From positions 496,001 through 560,000 of the forward strand of contig CAVVOX010000002.1 of assembly GCA_963749875.1 (NCBI GenBank): 64,000 bases of DNA. Reading direction: 5' to 3'. Under the pieces are notes generated by a model that was not told the DNA's origin, made no database searches, and was given only the letters and a program-made list of their open reading frames with translations. Both the position numbers and the translations under genes were made by a program. The DNA is from JAHQVI01 sp963749875 (GTDB taxonomy: Bacteria > Pseudomonadota > Alphaproteobacteria > Rhizobiales > Rhodomicrobiaceae). The first letter of the stretch is position 1; each line of letters starts with the position of its first letter. This document shows, in pieces, positions 25,675 through 34,831 of the stretch.

Positions 25675-26826
25675 ATGGGAACCTCTAATTCGGATGGAAA
25701 TCCCATGCGCAGGGAATGGAGCGGCGCGCGCCGCATCGTGGTCAAGATCGGCTCGGCCTTGCTTGTCGAACGGACGAGCGGCAAGCTGAAAGGCGACTGG
25801 CTTGCGGCGCTCGCCGACGACATTGCCGGCCTCAAGGCGGAAGGCCGGGAGGTCATTGTCGTCTCCTCCGGGGCCATCGCGCTCGGCCGGCGCGCGCTCG
25901 GCTTGCCGCAAACCTCCCTGAAGCTTGAGGAAAGCCAGGCTGCGGCCGCGGTCGGCCAGATCGCGCTCGCCCGCGCCTATGAGGAATGCTTTTCCGCGCG
26001 CGATATGACCGCGGCGCAAATCCTCCTGACGCTCGGCGACACGGAAGAGCGGCGCCGCTACCTCAATGCGCGCAGCACGATCTCGGCGCTGCTCGGCCTC
26101 GGCGTCGTTCCGGTCGTGAACGAGAATGACAGCGTGGCGACCAACGAAATCCGCTATGGCGACAATGACCGGCTGGCCGCGCGCGTCGGCTCGATGATGA
26201 GCGCGGATTGCATCGTGCTCCTGTCGGACGTCGACGGGCTTTATACCGCGCCGCCCTCGATCGATCCGCAAGCGAGGCGGCTCGAAGTGGTCGAGGAAAT
26301 CACGGCGGAAATCGAATCCATGGCGGGTGACGCGGGAAGCGAGCTGTCGCGCGGCGGTATGGTCACCAAGCTCGTTGCCGCCAAGATTGCGGTCGCCGCC
26401 GGCGCAAATCTGGCGATTACCAATGGCAATGTCCTCCATCCGCTCCGCGCCCTGGGAAAAGGCGCCCCTTGCACCTGGTTCCTCGCTTCCACAAATCCGG
26501 TCGTCTCACGCAAGCGCTGGATCGCCGGCGCTCTGGAGCCGCGCGGCACCATCACCATTGACGATGGCGCCCGGGCCGCGCTCAATGCCGGGCGCAGCCT
26601 CTTGCCCGCGGGCGTCATCGGGGTGGAAGGCGCATTTGACCGCGGCGATGCGGTGATCATAAAAGATGCAGGCGGCCAGGAATTGGGGCGCGGTCTCATC
26701 GCTTATGCGCACCGCGACGCGGAGCGGCTGATCGGGCGCAAAAGCACTGAAATCGAAAGTATTTTAGGCTACCGTGGCCGCACAGAGATGATCCACCGGG
26801 ACGATATGGCGCTGAACAGGAGCTGA
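25675..26826 (+). CDS. proB: glutamate 5-kinase
   Basis: This enzyme of about 383 residues phosphorylates glutamate in the first step of proline synthesis. It has an amino-acid-kinase domain with RIVVKIGSALLV, VIVVSSGAIALGRRALG, VPVVNENDSVATNEIRYGDND and SDVDGLYT, and a C-terminal PUA domain. The start is ambiguous: ATG at 25675 or at 25705 (MRREWSGARRI), the latter closer to usual family length. A longer frame from 25630 is unlikely. It ends one base before proA, forming a proBA operon. Confidence 0.95.
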   Translation: MGTSNSDGNPMRREWSGARRIVVKIGSALLVERTSGKLKGDWLAALADDIAGLKAEGREVIVVSSGAIALGRRALGLPQTSLKLEESQAAAAVGQIALARAYEECFSARDMTAAQILLTLGDTEERRRYLNARSTISALLGLGVVPVVNENDSVATNEIRYGDNDRLAARVGSMMSADCIVLLSDVDGLYTAPPSIDPQARRLEVVEEITAEIESMAGDAGSELSRGGMVTKLVAAKIAVAAGANLAITNGNVLHPLRALGKGAPCTWFLASTNPVVSRKRWIAGALEPRGTITIDDGARAALNAGRSLLPAGVIGVEGAFDRGDAVIIKDAGGQELGRGLIAYAHRDAERLIGRKSTEIESILGYRGRTEMIHRDDMALNRS

Positions 26827-26827
26827 G

Positions 26828-28132
26828 ATGTCAGTTGTGAGTGTGGCTCAGAAGGCTGATGAACGAGATGGCGACCTCGCCGCCAGAATGCAGGCGATCG
26901 GCGCTGCGGCGCGGGCCGCGGCTGCGAAGCTCGCGCTTGCGACGACCGAGGCCAAGAATGCCGCGCTCATTGCGATGGCGGCGGCGCTGCGCAATTCCGG
27001 CGATGCGATTTTGGCGGCCAATGCCGAAGACGTCGAGGCGGCGCGCCAGGCCGGCCGTCCCGGCGCATTTGTCGACCGTCTGACGCTGACGCCCGCGCGC
27101 ATCGAAGCCATGGCCAAGGGGCTTGAGGATATTGCCGCCCTGCCCGATCCGGTTGGTGAGGTGATGGCCTCCTGGACGCGGCCTAACGGCCTTGTCGTCG
27201 AGCGCGTGCGGGTGCCGCTCGGCGTGGTCGGCATGATCTATGAGAGCCGCCCGAACGTCACCGCGGATGCGGGTGGGCTGTGCCTGAAGGCCGGCAATAC
27301 CATCATTCTGAGGGGCGGTTCGGAGGCCATCGCATCGAACCGCGCGATCCATGCGGCGCTGGTGGCCGGTCTTCGCCAGGCCGGGCTCGACGAGGCCGCG
27401 ATCCAGCTTGTCGGCTCGACGGACCGCGAGGCCGTGGGCATGATGCTGGCGGGGCTCGATGGCGCGATCGACGTGATTGTCCCCCGGGGCGGCAAGAGCC
27501 TTGTCGCGCGCGTTCAAAGCGAGGCCCGTGTCCCGGTCTTTGCCCATCTCGACGGCATCTGCCATGTCTACATCCACGAAGCGGCCGATCTGGAGATGGC
27601 CAAGGCCATTGCCGTCAACGCCAAGATGCGCCGGACGGGGATCTGCGGAGCGGCCGAGACGCTGCTGGTTGACAAAGCCTGCGCCGCAACGCATCTCGGC
27701 CCGATCATCGCGGCGCTGATCGACGCCGGCTGCGAGGTTCGCGGCGATGCGGCGGCCCAGTCGTCGGACGCGCGCGTCAGCCCTGCGACGGAAGACGATT
27801 GGGCCACGGAATATCTCGATGCGACCATCGCGGTCGGGACCGTTGCCGGCCTCGAAGACGCGATGGCGCATATTGCGCGTTACGGCTCCCGGCATACGGA
27901 CGCCATCGTCACGGAAGATAGAGGTGCCGCGGATTGTTTCCTCCGCGAGGTCGACAGCGCCATCGTGCTTCACAACGCTTCGACGCAATTCGCCGATGGT
28001 GGTGAATTCGGCATGGGCGCCGAGATTGGCATCGCGACGGGCCGGTTCCATGCGCGCGGGCCGGTGGGCGTCGAGCAACTCACCACGTTCAAATATTGCG
28101 TGCACGGGACCGGCCAGACGCGCCCGGCCTAA
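26828..28132 (+). CDS. proA: gamma-glutamyl phosphate reductase
   Basis: This 434-residue NADPH-dependent enzyme converts glutamyl phosphate to glutamate semialdehyde. It belongs to the aldehyde dehydrogenase superfamily. Seen here: VPLGVVGMIYESRPNVTADAG, KAGNTIILRGGSEA, the catalytic cysteine region NAKMRRTGICGAAETLLV and EFGMGAEIGIAT. It is adjacent to proB with no gap, so the pair is cotranscribed. Complete. Cytoplasmic. Confidence 0.97.
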   Translation: MSVVSVAQKADERDGDLAARMQAIGAAARAAAAKLALATTEAKNAALIAMAAALRNSGDAILAANAEDVEAARQAGRPGAFVDRLTLTPARIEAMAKGLEDIAALPDPVGEVMASWTRPNGLVVERVRVPLGVVGMIYESRPNVTADAGGLCLKAGNTIILRGGSEAIASNRAIHAALVAGLRQAGLDEAAIQLVGSTDREAVGMMLAGLDGAIDVIVPRGGKSLVARVQSEARVPVFAHLDGICHVYIHEAADLEMAKAIAVNAKMRRTGICGAAETLLVDKACAATHLGPIIAALIDAGCEVRGDAAAQSSDARVSPATEDDWATEYLDATIAVGTVAGLEDAMAHIARYGSRHTDAIVTEDRGAADCFLREVDSAIVLHNASTQFADGGEFGMGAEIGIATGRFHARGPVGVEQLTTFKYCVHGTGQTRPA

Positions 28133-28330
28133 GCTGGGAAGCAGGCGGGCCTTCCCCTGCCTCACGGGAAATCCGTGCGTATGATCTCGTCTTAGAGCGG
28201 CAATCCGAAGGGAAGGGTTGCAAATTGACGCCGCTTGGAAAAGGCTTGCCCATCCCGGCGCGTCCGGCGAGATCCGCCCATATGCGCAAATAGGGCCCCG
28301 GTCACGAGCGCCCGTTAAGGAACGAGTGGC

Positions 28331-28834
28331 ATGACGTCATCGAGTAGCGAACAGGACGAGACGAGCCGCATCATCGACATCAAACTCGACGAAGCCTCGA
28401 TTGGGCGCAACAGTTCCGAGGTGGAGCATGAGCGCCAGGTCGCGATTTTCGACCTTCTGGAAAACAACAGCTTCGCGCTCAATGACGGTGCGTCAGGGCC
28501 TTACAAGCTGCGCATCGCCATCGTGGAGAACCGGCTGGCGATCGAGGTCTCCAACGAGGATGGTACGCCGCTCAATACGTTCCTGCTGTCGCTCTCCCCT
28601 TTTTCCAAGCTCATCAAGGACTATTTTCTGGTCTGCGAAAGCTATTACGAGGCGATCCGGACCGCGCCGCCGAGCCGCATCGAGGCCTTGGATATGGGCC
28701 GCCGCTCCCTGCACGATGAAGGCGGGCAGCTTCTGATCCGGCGGCTGAAGGACAAGGTCACGACCGACCGGGAAACGGCCCGCCGCCTCTTCACGCTGAT
28801 CTGCGCGCTGCATTGGAAAGGTGAGCGCAGGTGA
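28331..28834 (+). CDS. UPF0262 family protein
   Basis: This 167-residue protein is conserved in alphaproteobacteria, with RIIDIKLDEASIGRNS near the start, VEHERQVAIFDLLENNSF and SPFSKLIKDYFLVCESYYEAI. Function unknown. No signal peptide or membrane segment. It overlaps the following phosphatase gene by four bases (GTGA). This UPF0262-phosphatase pairing suggests that the two are cotranscribed. Confidence 0.9.
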   Translation: MTSSSSEQDETSRIIDIKLDEASIGRNSSEVEHERQVAIFDLLENNSFALNDGASGPYKLRIAIVENRLAIEVSNEDGTPLNTFLLSLSPFSKLIKDYFLVCESYYEAIRTAPPSRIEALDMGRRSLHDEGGQLLIRRLKDKVTTDRETARRLFTLICALHWKGERR

Positions 28835-29302
28835 ATGCGTCGCCTCCGCCTCCCTCGCTGGATCTGCCCAAGGCGGTCCTTTTTGCCTGCAATTACAATT
28901 CCGTGCGCTCGCCGATGGCCGAAGCGATCCTTCGTCATCTGGCGGGGCGGCAAATCTATGTCGAAGTCGGCGGGCGTGCGCGCAGGTGAAGCCGATCCTT
29001 TCGCCGCCGCGGCAATGGAGGAGATCGGCATCGATATGGGCAAGCACATGCCGCAATCCATATCCGATCTCTATGACAGCTCCTTCGATCTCGTCGTTAG
29101 CCTGTCGCCGGAAGCGCACCACCAAGCGCTGGAGATGACGCGGACGCAGGCGATCGAGGCCGAATATTGGCCGACGCTCGATCCGACGGCCGCCACCGGC
29201 AGCCGCGAGCAGATCATGGATGCCTATCGCGAAGTGCGCGATACGCTCTTCCAGCGGATCAAACAGCGTTTCCCGCTGCCGGGCGCGCACGCGCGCGTTT
29301 AG
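28831..29302 (+). pseudogene. low-molecular-weight phosphatase family protein, one frame break
   Basis: Starting at GTG 28831 the frame encodes LPKAVLFACNYNSVRSPMAEAI, the P-loop CxxxxxR (CNYNSVR) of low-molecular-weight phosphotyrosine phosphatases and arsenate reductases. Near 28968 one extra base (an A in TCGAAGTCGG) shifts the frame. Removing it gives YVESAGVRAGEADPF and the rest (EEIGIDMGKHMPQSI, SFDLVVSLSPEAHHQA) to 29302. The P-loop residue pattern differs slightly from the usual C-x5-R by having N-Y-N in the loop. The stop TAG coincides with the left end of repeat R2. A sequencing error at one base would make it intact. Confidence 0.8.
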
Positions 29303-29405
29303 AGCGGCGGATTCTTATCGGAATCGGAAGCGCCACTCTAACTGTTTGTTTTGGCACCGGATTTACCCGAAAAGTGGGTGCCACTTTTCGGTCCGATGCT
29401 CTAAC
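29299..29405 (+). repeat. dispersed repeat R2, copy 1
   Basis: The ends are TTAGAGCGGC and its counterpart GATGCTCTAA. Inside is the palindrome CGAAAAGTGGGTGCCACTTTTCG. The other copy is 60074-60179 in opposite orientation. The left TTAG holds the stop of the phosphatase gene and the right CTAA holds, on the minus strand, the stop of oligopeptidase B. It is the entire spacer between these convergent genes. CGAAAAGTGG-type repeats are widespread in Rhizobiales. Confidence 0.9.
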
Positions 29406-31509
29406 TCGGCTTCCGATCCGCGCGGCCGGTGATCATCAGCGCGAAGGCGTAAGCGATCGCGACCTCTTTCAACCGCTCGAACCGGCCGGACGCGCCGCCA
29501 TGCCCCGCCTCCATATTGGTGCGGAGCAGAAGGAGATTGCTGTCGGTCTTCATGGCGCGCAGCTTCGCGACCCATTTCGCCGGCTCCCAATAGGTGACGC
29601 GCGGATCGGTGAGCCCGGCGAGCGCGAGAATATGCGGATAGCCTTGCGCCTTCACATTGTCATAGGGCGAATAGGCGGCGATGGTCCCATAATCCTCGCG
29701 GCTGGTGACGGGATTGCCCCATTCGGGCCATTCGGGCGGGGTGAGCGGCAGCGTATCGTCGAGCATGGTCGCCAGCACATCGACGAAAGGCACCTCGGCA
29801 ACGATACCCTTGAACAGCTCCGGCGCCATATTGGCGACGGCGCCCATCAGCATGCCGCCGGCCGAGCCGCCATGCGCGACGATATTGCCGGGCGTGGTAA
29901 TGCCGCTTTCCGCCAGATAGCGCCCGGCGGCGATGAAATCGGTGAAGCTGTTCACCTTCTGCTTCCGGCGTCCGGTGCGATACCAGCCATAGCCCTTGTC
30001 CTTGCCGCCGCGAATGTGAGCGATGGCGTATATGAAGCCGCGATCGACCAGGCTGAGCCGGTTGGTGGAGAACGAGGCGGGCATTGCGATGCCATAGGCG
30101 CCGTAGCCGTAAAGCAGAACCGGCGCCGAGCCGTCGAGCGGTGTCGTGCGGCGGTAGAGCAGGGAGATCGGCACCGTTTCGCCGTCCGGCGCGGGGGCGA
30201 AGACGCGGCGGGTCACGTAATCCGCCGGGTCATGGCCGCTCGGCACCTCCTGCGTCTTGCGCAGCACGCGCTCCCGCGTCGCCATGTCATAGTCGTAGAC
30301 CTGCGCCGGCGTCGTCATCGATGAGTAGTTGAAGCGGAGCTGATTGGTCGCGAACTCATAGCCGGGGATGGCGCCGAGCGAATAGGCCTCTTCATCGAAG
30401 GCGATGCTGTGCTCCTCTCCATCCGCCCAGCGGCGGATGACGATGCGGGGCAGGCCGTGCTCGCGTTCCAGCCGAACCAGAAAATCGCGGAAGACGACGA
30501 CATCGAGGATCAGCCGTCCGGGACGCTGCGCCTCGATTTCCCGCCAGCCCTCTCGCCCGGCGCCGATGTCCGCTTCCATGATCCGGAAGTCTTCCGCTTC
30601 GCCCGAATTGGTGAGGATGATCAGCCGGCCGTCGCGATGTTCGACCGAATATTCGTGGCCCGGCTCGCGTGCAGCGGTCAGCAGCGGCTCGGCCTCGATC
30701 CCGTCGGCCGGGATCAGGCGCACTTCCGAGGTCTGATGGTCGCCGGTATGGATCACGATGTACCGGCGGTCGGACGTCTCATCGACCCCGACGTAGAAGC
30801 CGGAATCGGGTTCGTCATAGACGAGCACGTCCTCGCTCGCATCGCTCCCGACCCGATGGCGGTAGACCTGACGCGGGCGATGATTGTCATCGAGCCTGGT
30901 ATAGAAGATCCATTGATTGTCGGCGCTCCAGACGGCCCCGCCGGTGGTCTCCGGCACGCTGTCGGGAAGATCCTCGCCCGTTGCCGGATCGCGAAGCTTC
31001 AGCGTGTAGAATTCCGAGCCCTTGTCGTCGAAGCCATAGGCCAGCAAGCGATGATCATGGCTGTGCGAGGCGCCGCCAAGCTGAAAATAGGCAAGCCCCT
31101 CGGCCAGCCTGTTGCCGTCGAGCAGGATCTGGCGGTGGCCGCCGTCTCTCGGCTCGCGGCAGAACAGGGGATGCTGTCCGCCCGTCACATAGCTGACGAA
31201 ATAGGCCCAGGGGCCGTCCGGCGCCGGCACGGTCAAATCATCTTCCTTGATCCGCGCCTTCATCTCCTGAAAGAGCGTTTCCTGCAGCGCCTTGGTCTTC
31301 GAAAGCATCGCCTCGGTATAGGCGTTCTCGGCCAGGAGATGATCGCGAATGTCCGGAGCCAGCACGGAAGGATCACGCATCACCTCCTGCCAGTTCTCGG
31401 CGCGCAGCCAGGCATAGCTGTCGGTCCGTTCGATGCCGTGATGCGTGTTTGTCGCCGGGCGCTGCGCGGCGATCGGGGCGGGGCGCTCATTCGTCGAGTT
31501 GTCTGTCAT
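29401..31509 (-). CDS. ptrB: oligopeptidase B (S9A family serine peptidase)
   Basis: This 702-residue cytosolic peptidase cleaves short peptides after basic residues. It has an N-terminal beta-propeller (ESYAWLR-like DSYAWLRAENW near residue 30, then repeated blades) and a C-terminal alpha/beta hydrolase domain with the nucleophile in AHGGSAGGMLMG, the acidic residue in LTDPRVTYWEPAKW and the histidine in EAGHGGASGRF. The S9A signature DKGYGWYRTGR is present. It is convergent with the phosphatase through repeat R2, which provides its stop codon. Confidence 0.93.
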   Translation of the reverse strand: MTDNSTNERPAPIAAQRPATNTHHGIERTDSYAWLRAENWQEVMRDPSVLAPDIRDHLLAENAYTEAMLSKTKALQETLFQEMKARIKEDDLTVPAPDGPWAYFVSYVTGGQHPLFCREPRDGGHRQILLDGNRLAEGLAYFQLGGASHSHDHRLLAYGFDDKGSEFYTLKLRDPATGEDLPDSVPETTGGAVWSADNQWIFYTRLDDNHRPRQVYRHRVGSDASEDVLVYDEPDSGFYVGVDETSDRRYIVIHTGDHQTSEVRLIPADGIEAEPLLTAAREPGHEYSVEHRDGRLIILTNSGEAEDFRIMEADIGAGREGWREIEAQRPGRLILDVVVFRDFLVRLEREHGLPRIVIRRWADGEEHSIAFDEEAYSLGAIPGYEFATNQLRFNYSSMTTPAQVYDYDMATRERVLRKTQEVPSGHDPADYVTRRVFAPAPDGETVPISLLYRRTTPLDGSAPVLLYGYGAYGIAMPASFSTNRLSLVDRGFIYAIAHIRGGKDKGYGWYRTGRRKQKVNSFTDFIAAGRYLAESGITTPGNIVAHGGSAGGMLMGAVANMAPELFKGIVAEVPFVDVLATMLDDTLPLTPPEWPEWGNPVTSREDYGTIAAYSPYDNVKAQGYPHILALAGLTDPRVTYWEPAKWVAKLRAMKTDSNLLLLRTNMEAGHGGASGRFERLKEVAIAYAFALMITGRADRKPS

Positions 31510-31613
31510 CGCTCAGCCAGTTCGGAAAATGGGGATGTCGCGCCGATCGGCGTTCACCGGGCGCAAGGCGTGCCGACACATAAGCGCGGGACATCCCCGG
31601 AGGCAAGCGGGGC

Positions 31614-32015
31614 TTACTCTTTCGGGTCGAATTCGAGCGCGACGCCGTTGATGCAGTAGCGCAGTCCGGTCGGGTCGGGCCCATCGGGAAAGACGTGGCC
31701 GAGATGGGCATCGCATTTGGCGCAGCGGACCTCCGTGCGGCGCATGAAGAAGGCGCGGTCATCATGCTCGCTGACACCGGCGCCGTCCGCAGGCTGGGTG
31801 AAGCTCGGCCAGCCGGTGCCCGATTCGAACTTGGCGTCGGAGGAAAAGAGCGGCGCGCCGCAACAGACGCAGTGGAACATCCCCTCCCGCTTCTCCGCAT
31901 TGAGGGGGCTTGTATAAGCGCGCTCGGTGCCGTGCTTGCGCGTCACCTTATAGGCTTCGGGGGAAAGCTGGGCTCTCCACTCGGTATCGCTCTTGCTGAC
32001 TTTCTTGGTCTCCAT
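31614..32015 (-). CDS. msrB: peptide-methionine (R)-S-oxide reductase MsrB
   Basis: This 133-residue repair enzyme reduces methionine-R-sulfoxide in proteins. Zinc-site CxxC pairs are seen in FHCVCCGAPLF and VRCAKCDAHLG, and the family blocks ESGTGWPSFTQP and RYCINGVALEF (catalytic Cys) are complete. The start METKKV at 32015 is chosen because AAGGAG lies eight bases before it; the codons of the longer frame themselves contain this ribosome site. It follows ptrB's start at 104 bases on the same strand. Confidence 0.96.
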   Translation of the reverse strand: METKKVSKSDTEWRAQLSPEAYKVTRKHGTERAYTSPLNAEKREGMFHCVCCGAPLFSSDAKFESGTGWPSFTQPADGAGVSEHDDRAFFMRRTEVRCAKCDAHLGHVFPDGPDPTGLRYCINGVALEFDPKE

Positions 32016-32977
32016 GGGACAACTCCTTGGCATGGGCCGGCTGGTTCCCCTGAGATTGGTGAGAAACGAGCGCTTTGGAAGAGCTTGCCAGTAACGCCTT
32101 GGCTCTCACAGGATAAAATTCCCGTTATTTCGCGGATCCCAGTCGCGGGCGTTTTGCCGGACGTATATTGACGCTCTCCGCAGTCCCGGCAGGCGCGTCT
32201 TCATGGGTTACATGCCGGTTTCGGCATCGCCCGGCTGCGTTGGTTAAGTCAATCGCCTCATGTGAGGTCGTCTCAATGCCGCCATTCTCCGGTTACATGA
32301 AATGGTGGGCGGTGTTTCTGACGCTTTTGTTTGGGTTGTGGAGCCCAACTGTTTTTCACCTGGCGCATTCAGTTGCGTATATTCACAGGGCGATTGGCTG
32401 TTATTGGCAAGCTGCGTCAGAAAATCGCATGGTTTTCTTATTTGGTTAGTCCATTTACACACGGATTGATGTGGTCCTCTGGCTGAGGAGGCAAGACTGC
32501 GCCGGAATCCTGTGGACAGTTGCGGATCGCGAGACCGTTAATCCTATAAGGTCGATTTCGATCGCCAATTTGTTTGATTCCAGTAACCGGCTCGGGACTA
32601 TGTTCTGTGTTGCGTAAATTTTGAAGGAAAAAATTTACAGAACAAGTGCGATCTGTACATGAATCCTAAACGTCGTGGCAAAAATATCGACAAAACATCA
32701 CCAACCAGCGGGACGTTATCAACTCAGCTCTCAAAAATCCTAGGTCTTTCGTATCATCTTATGAGTTCTGCTTGAATGTAAGGCTTTTTTGAATATTATG
32801 TTTGCAGAAGTTAGTCAGGTCCACTGGAGCTAAATCAGAAATATGGTAACCAATCCAGACGGATCGCTATCTTCATCTTTTCGCGTAGAGAATACGGCTC
32901 CGGACCGAACCCCAGACTCCTCCGGAACTGTTTGAAAGAAATCAACGATGTCCGTAAAGGACGGTGGGAGACCGCAC
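32016..32977. other. 960-base leader/intergenic region before mucR, AT-rich
   Basis: No convincing gene. The last 450 bases are AT-rich with many T-A steps, as in DNA bound by MucR/Ros proteins, so self-regulation is plausible. A perfect 12-base palindrome CCTCATGTGAGG lies at 32256-32267. A small open frame at 32168-32449 has no ribosome site or recognisable features. Confidence 0.4.
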
Positions 32978-33388
32978 ATGATGGATATGAAATCGGATAA
33001 CAATGAGCTGGTGGAACTAACGACCACCATCGTTTCGGCCTATGTCAGCAACAATACTGTCGTTGCCGGCGATCTTCCGAACATCATCAACGATGTGCAC
33101 GATGCCTTATCGCGCGCCTCTGTAAATGCCACGCAGCCGCCGGCCGAAGAGCTGAAGCCGGCCGTTCCGATCAAGCGTTCCGTGACGCCGGAATACATCA
33201 TCTGCCTGGAAGACGGCAAGAAGTTCAAGTCGCTGAAACGGCACCTGCGCACCCATTACAATATGTCGCCGGAGGAATACCGGGAGAAGTGGGGCCTGCC
33301 GCACGACTATCCTATGGTCGCGCCGAACTATGCCGCAGCGCGTTCCGCCCTCGCAAAGAAGATGGGCCTCGGACAGCGCCGCAAGTAG
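32978..33388 (+). CDS. mucR: MucR/Ros family zinc-finger transcriptional regulator
   Basis: This 136-residue regulator has a helical N-terminal oligomerisation part (LVELTTTIVSAYVSNNTV) and a prokaryotic zinc finger with C76, D79, H89 and H93 (CLED-x9-H-x3-H). Aspartate replaces the second cysteine, as documented in rhizobial Ros/MucR relatives. The following MSPEEYREKWGLPHDYPMVA is the family signature. MucR proteins bind AT-rich DNA and regulate exopolysaccharide, motility and cell-cycle genes. The start at 32978 follows GGGAG; the longer frame from 32948 has no ribosome site. Confidence 0.95.
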   Translation: MMDMKSDNNELVELTTTIVSAYVSNNTVVAGDLPNIINDVHDALSRASVNATQPPAEELKPAVPIKRSVTPEYIICLEDGKKFKSLKRHLRTHYNMSPEEYREKWGLPHDYPMVAPNYAAARSALAKKMGLGQRRK

Positions 33389-33413
33389 TCCGCAAGGAAG
33401 CACCGAAATGGAA

Positions 33414-33441
33414 AAGCCTCCGTCCTCGGCGGAGGCTTTTT
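33414..33441 (+). terminator. rho-independent terminator of mucR
   Basis: AAGCCTCCG and CGGAGGCTT flank a short loop, followed by a T run (TTTTT). It lies 26 bases after the mucR stop. It is immediately followed by repeat R1-E. Confidence 0.88.
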
Positions 33442-33447
33442 GCATGT

Positions 33448-33521
33448 CTAGCGCAACGCGCGTCCATCCCCGCCTTCGCGGGGACATGCTTGGACGCGCG
33501 TTGCGCTAACTTATCGATCTA
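33448..33521. repeat. dispersed repeat R1, copy E (internal deletion)
   Basis: It keeps the first palindrome, perfectly symmetric here (CTAGCGCAACGCGCGTCC, nested CCCCGCCTTCGCGGGG, GGACGCGCGTTGCGCTAA), but the second is reduced to ATCGATCTA. The terminal CTA (33519-33521) is the stop codon of the lysR gene on the minus strand. It shows that deletion derivatives keep the same border relation to a stop codon. Confidence 0.85.
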
Positions 33522-34397
33522 CGCCGCGGCGGCAGCCTGGTAGGGTTTCGCAAAGCCCGAACGGATGAAGCGCGCCATCTCCTGGGCGATATCGGTCACG
33601 CCGCTCTTCGGCAGCCGCAGATTGATATAGAACGTCGGAAGCGGCGGCAGCCCTTCCGCTGCGCCCAGGACCTGCAGGTTGTTAGGCACCGTCAAGGTCA
33701 GCATCGGCGCGACGGCGAGGTCGGCGGCCAGGGTCGCGCAATAGGGAGCGAAGTCGCCCGTCTCGCAGGTCAGGTGCCAGTCGAGCCCGGCTTTGCCGAG
33801 CGCCTCGATGGTCGGCGGGCGGAACGAGCACCTGGCGTCGCCGAATGTGACCGGCAATGGCCGGCGCTTGTGAGCCTCCCCGTCCTTTGCACCCGCCCAT
33901 ACGAGCTGATCGGGCAGAAGCAGCTCGCCTTGCTCGCCTGCCGTCCGCTCGGTGGTGAGCGTCAGGTCGATCTCGTTTTCCTCCAGCATGCGCAGGAGGT
34001 TATTTGACGACTGGCACACCAGCGTCACGCGGACACGCGGCCAATGCTGATTGAAGCTTCTCAGGATCGGCGGAATGAAGGGGGTGATGATGTCGTGCGG
34101 GATGCCAAGCCGGACTTCGCCCTGGAAATCCGGTGACGTCATCATACCCCAGACCTCGTCGTTCATAGCCAGCATGCGCTGGGCGTAAGCGACAAGCCGT
34201 TCGCCGCAGGGCGTCAGCACAGGACGCCGGCTGTCCCGGCAAAAAAGCTGCGTATCGAACGTCTCTTCGAGACGGCGGATCTGCTGGCTCACCGCCGCCT
34301 GGGTGAGGTTCAGCGCGCGCGCCGCGCTCGTCATGCCGCCTGTTTCGGCGACCGCGACGAGGGCGCGTAAAAGGCTTAGGTCAACGGTCCGGCGCAT
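33519..34397 (-). CDS. LysR-family transcriptional regulator
   Basis: This 292-residue regulator has a LysR helix-turn-helix at the N-terminus (LSLLRALVAVAETGGMTSAARALNLTQAAVSQQIRRLEE) and a periplasmic-binding-protein-like effector domain. It is divergent from a small DUF1127 gene; LysR proteins often control the divergent neighbour. In the gap an ATT-N9-AAT motif (ATTCGTTTCACTAAT, about 34440-34454) fits the T-N11-A LysR pattern. The QAAAAA end and stop fall at the border of R1-E. Effector unknown. Confidence 0.9.
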   Translation of the reverse strand: MRRTVDLSLLRALVAVAETGGMTSAARALNLTQAAVSQQIRRLEETFDTQLFCRDSRRPVLTPCGERLVAYAQRMLAMNDEVWGMMTSPDFQGEVRLGIPHDIITPFIPPILRSFNQHWPRVRVTLVCQSSNNLLRMLEENEIDLTLTTERTAGEQGELLLPDQLVWAGAKDGEAHKRRPLPVTFGDARCSFRPPTIEALGKAGLDWHLTCETGDFAPYCATLAADLAVAPMLTLTVPNNLQVLGAAEGLPPLPTFYINLRLPKSGVTDIAQEMARFIRSGFAKPYQAAAAA

Positions 34398-34520
34398 CTG
34401 TCGTCTCCATAACGAACTCTAATGGATAATATCATAAACATTCGTTTCACTAATGCAAGGGGCTGCAGTAAATAGAGGGTGCGCGCGCATTCGACCACGC
34501 ACGATTGGAAAGGCAAGACA

Positions 34521-34772
34521 ATGTTGATGAAGCCAGATCAATTCGCGTTGGGCATGAAGACGCTCAACGGGGACGCGCGCACGCAGCCGAATTTCCTGAC
34601 GCGCCTGACTTGCAGACTGGAGGCCTATGCCGAGCATCGGCGCCAGCGGCAGGCCCTGCGATCCCTTGACGACCATTTGCTCAAGGACATCGGCATCGGG
34701 CGCGCCGAGGCGGAGCAGGTCGCCGCCAAGCCGTTCGACTGGAGCGACGCGTCTGCCAAGACGATCCGCTAG
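34521..34772 (+). CDS. DUF1127 domain protein
   Basis: This 83-residue basic protein has the C-terminal DUF1127 motif RQALRSLDDHLLKDIGIGRAEAE. Small Arg-rich DUF1127 proteins in alphaproteobacteria affect phosphate and carbon metabolism and RNA turnover. AAAGG precedes the ATG at 34521; the longer open frame from 34479 is less likely. It is divergent to the LysR gene, which may regulate it. It is close to the family's longer variants, with an N-terminal extension of about 35 residues. Confidence 0.85.
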   Translation: MLMKPDQFALGMKTLNGDARTQPNFLTRLTCRLEAYAEHRRQRQALRSLDDHLLKDIGIGRAEAEQVAAKPFDWSDASAKTIR

Positions 34773-34831
34773 ATTATGAGCAGCAAAGCAAGACACCGCG
34801 GGCGAATCGTCGAGTTTCGCCCGCGGCCCGT

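Noticed and set aside
25519..26439. long minus-strand extension of the small membrane protein gene
   Set aside because: The extension is antisense to proB. The internal ATG at 25518 has a GAGG site and gives a sensible 47-residue protein.
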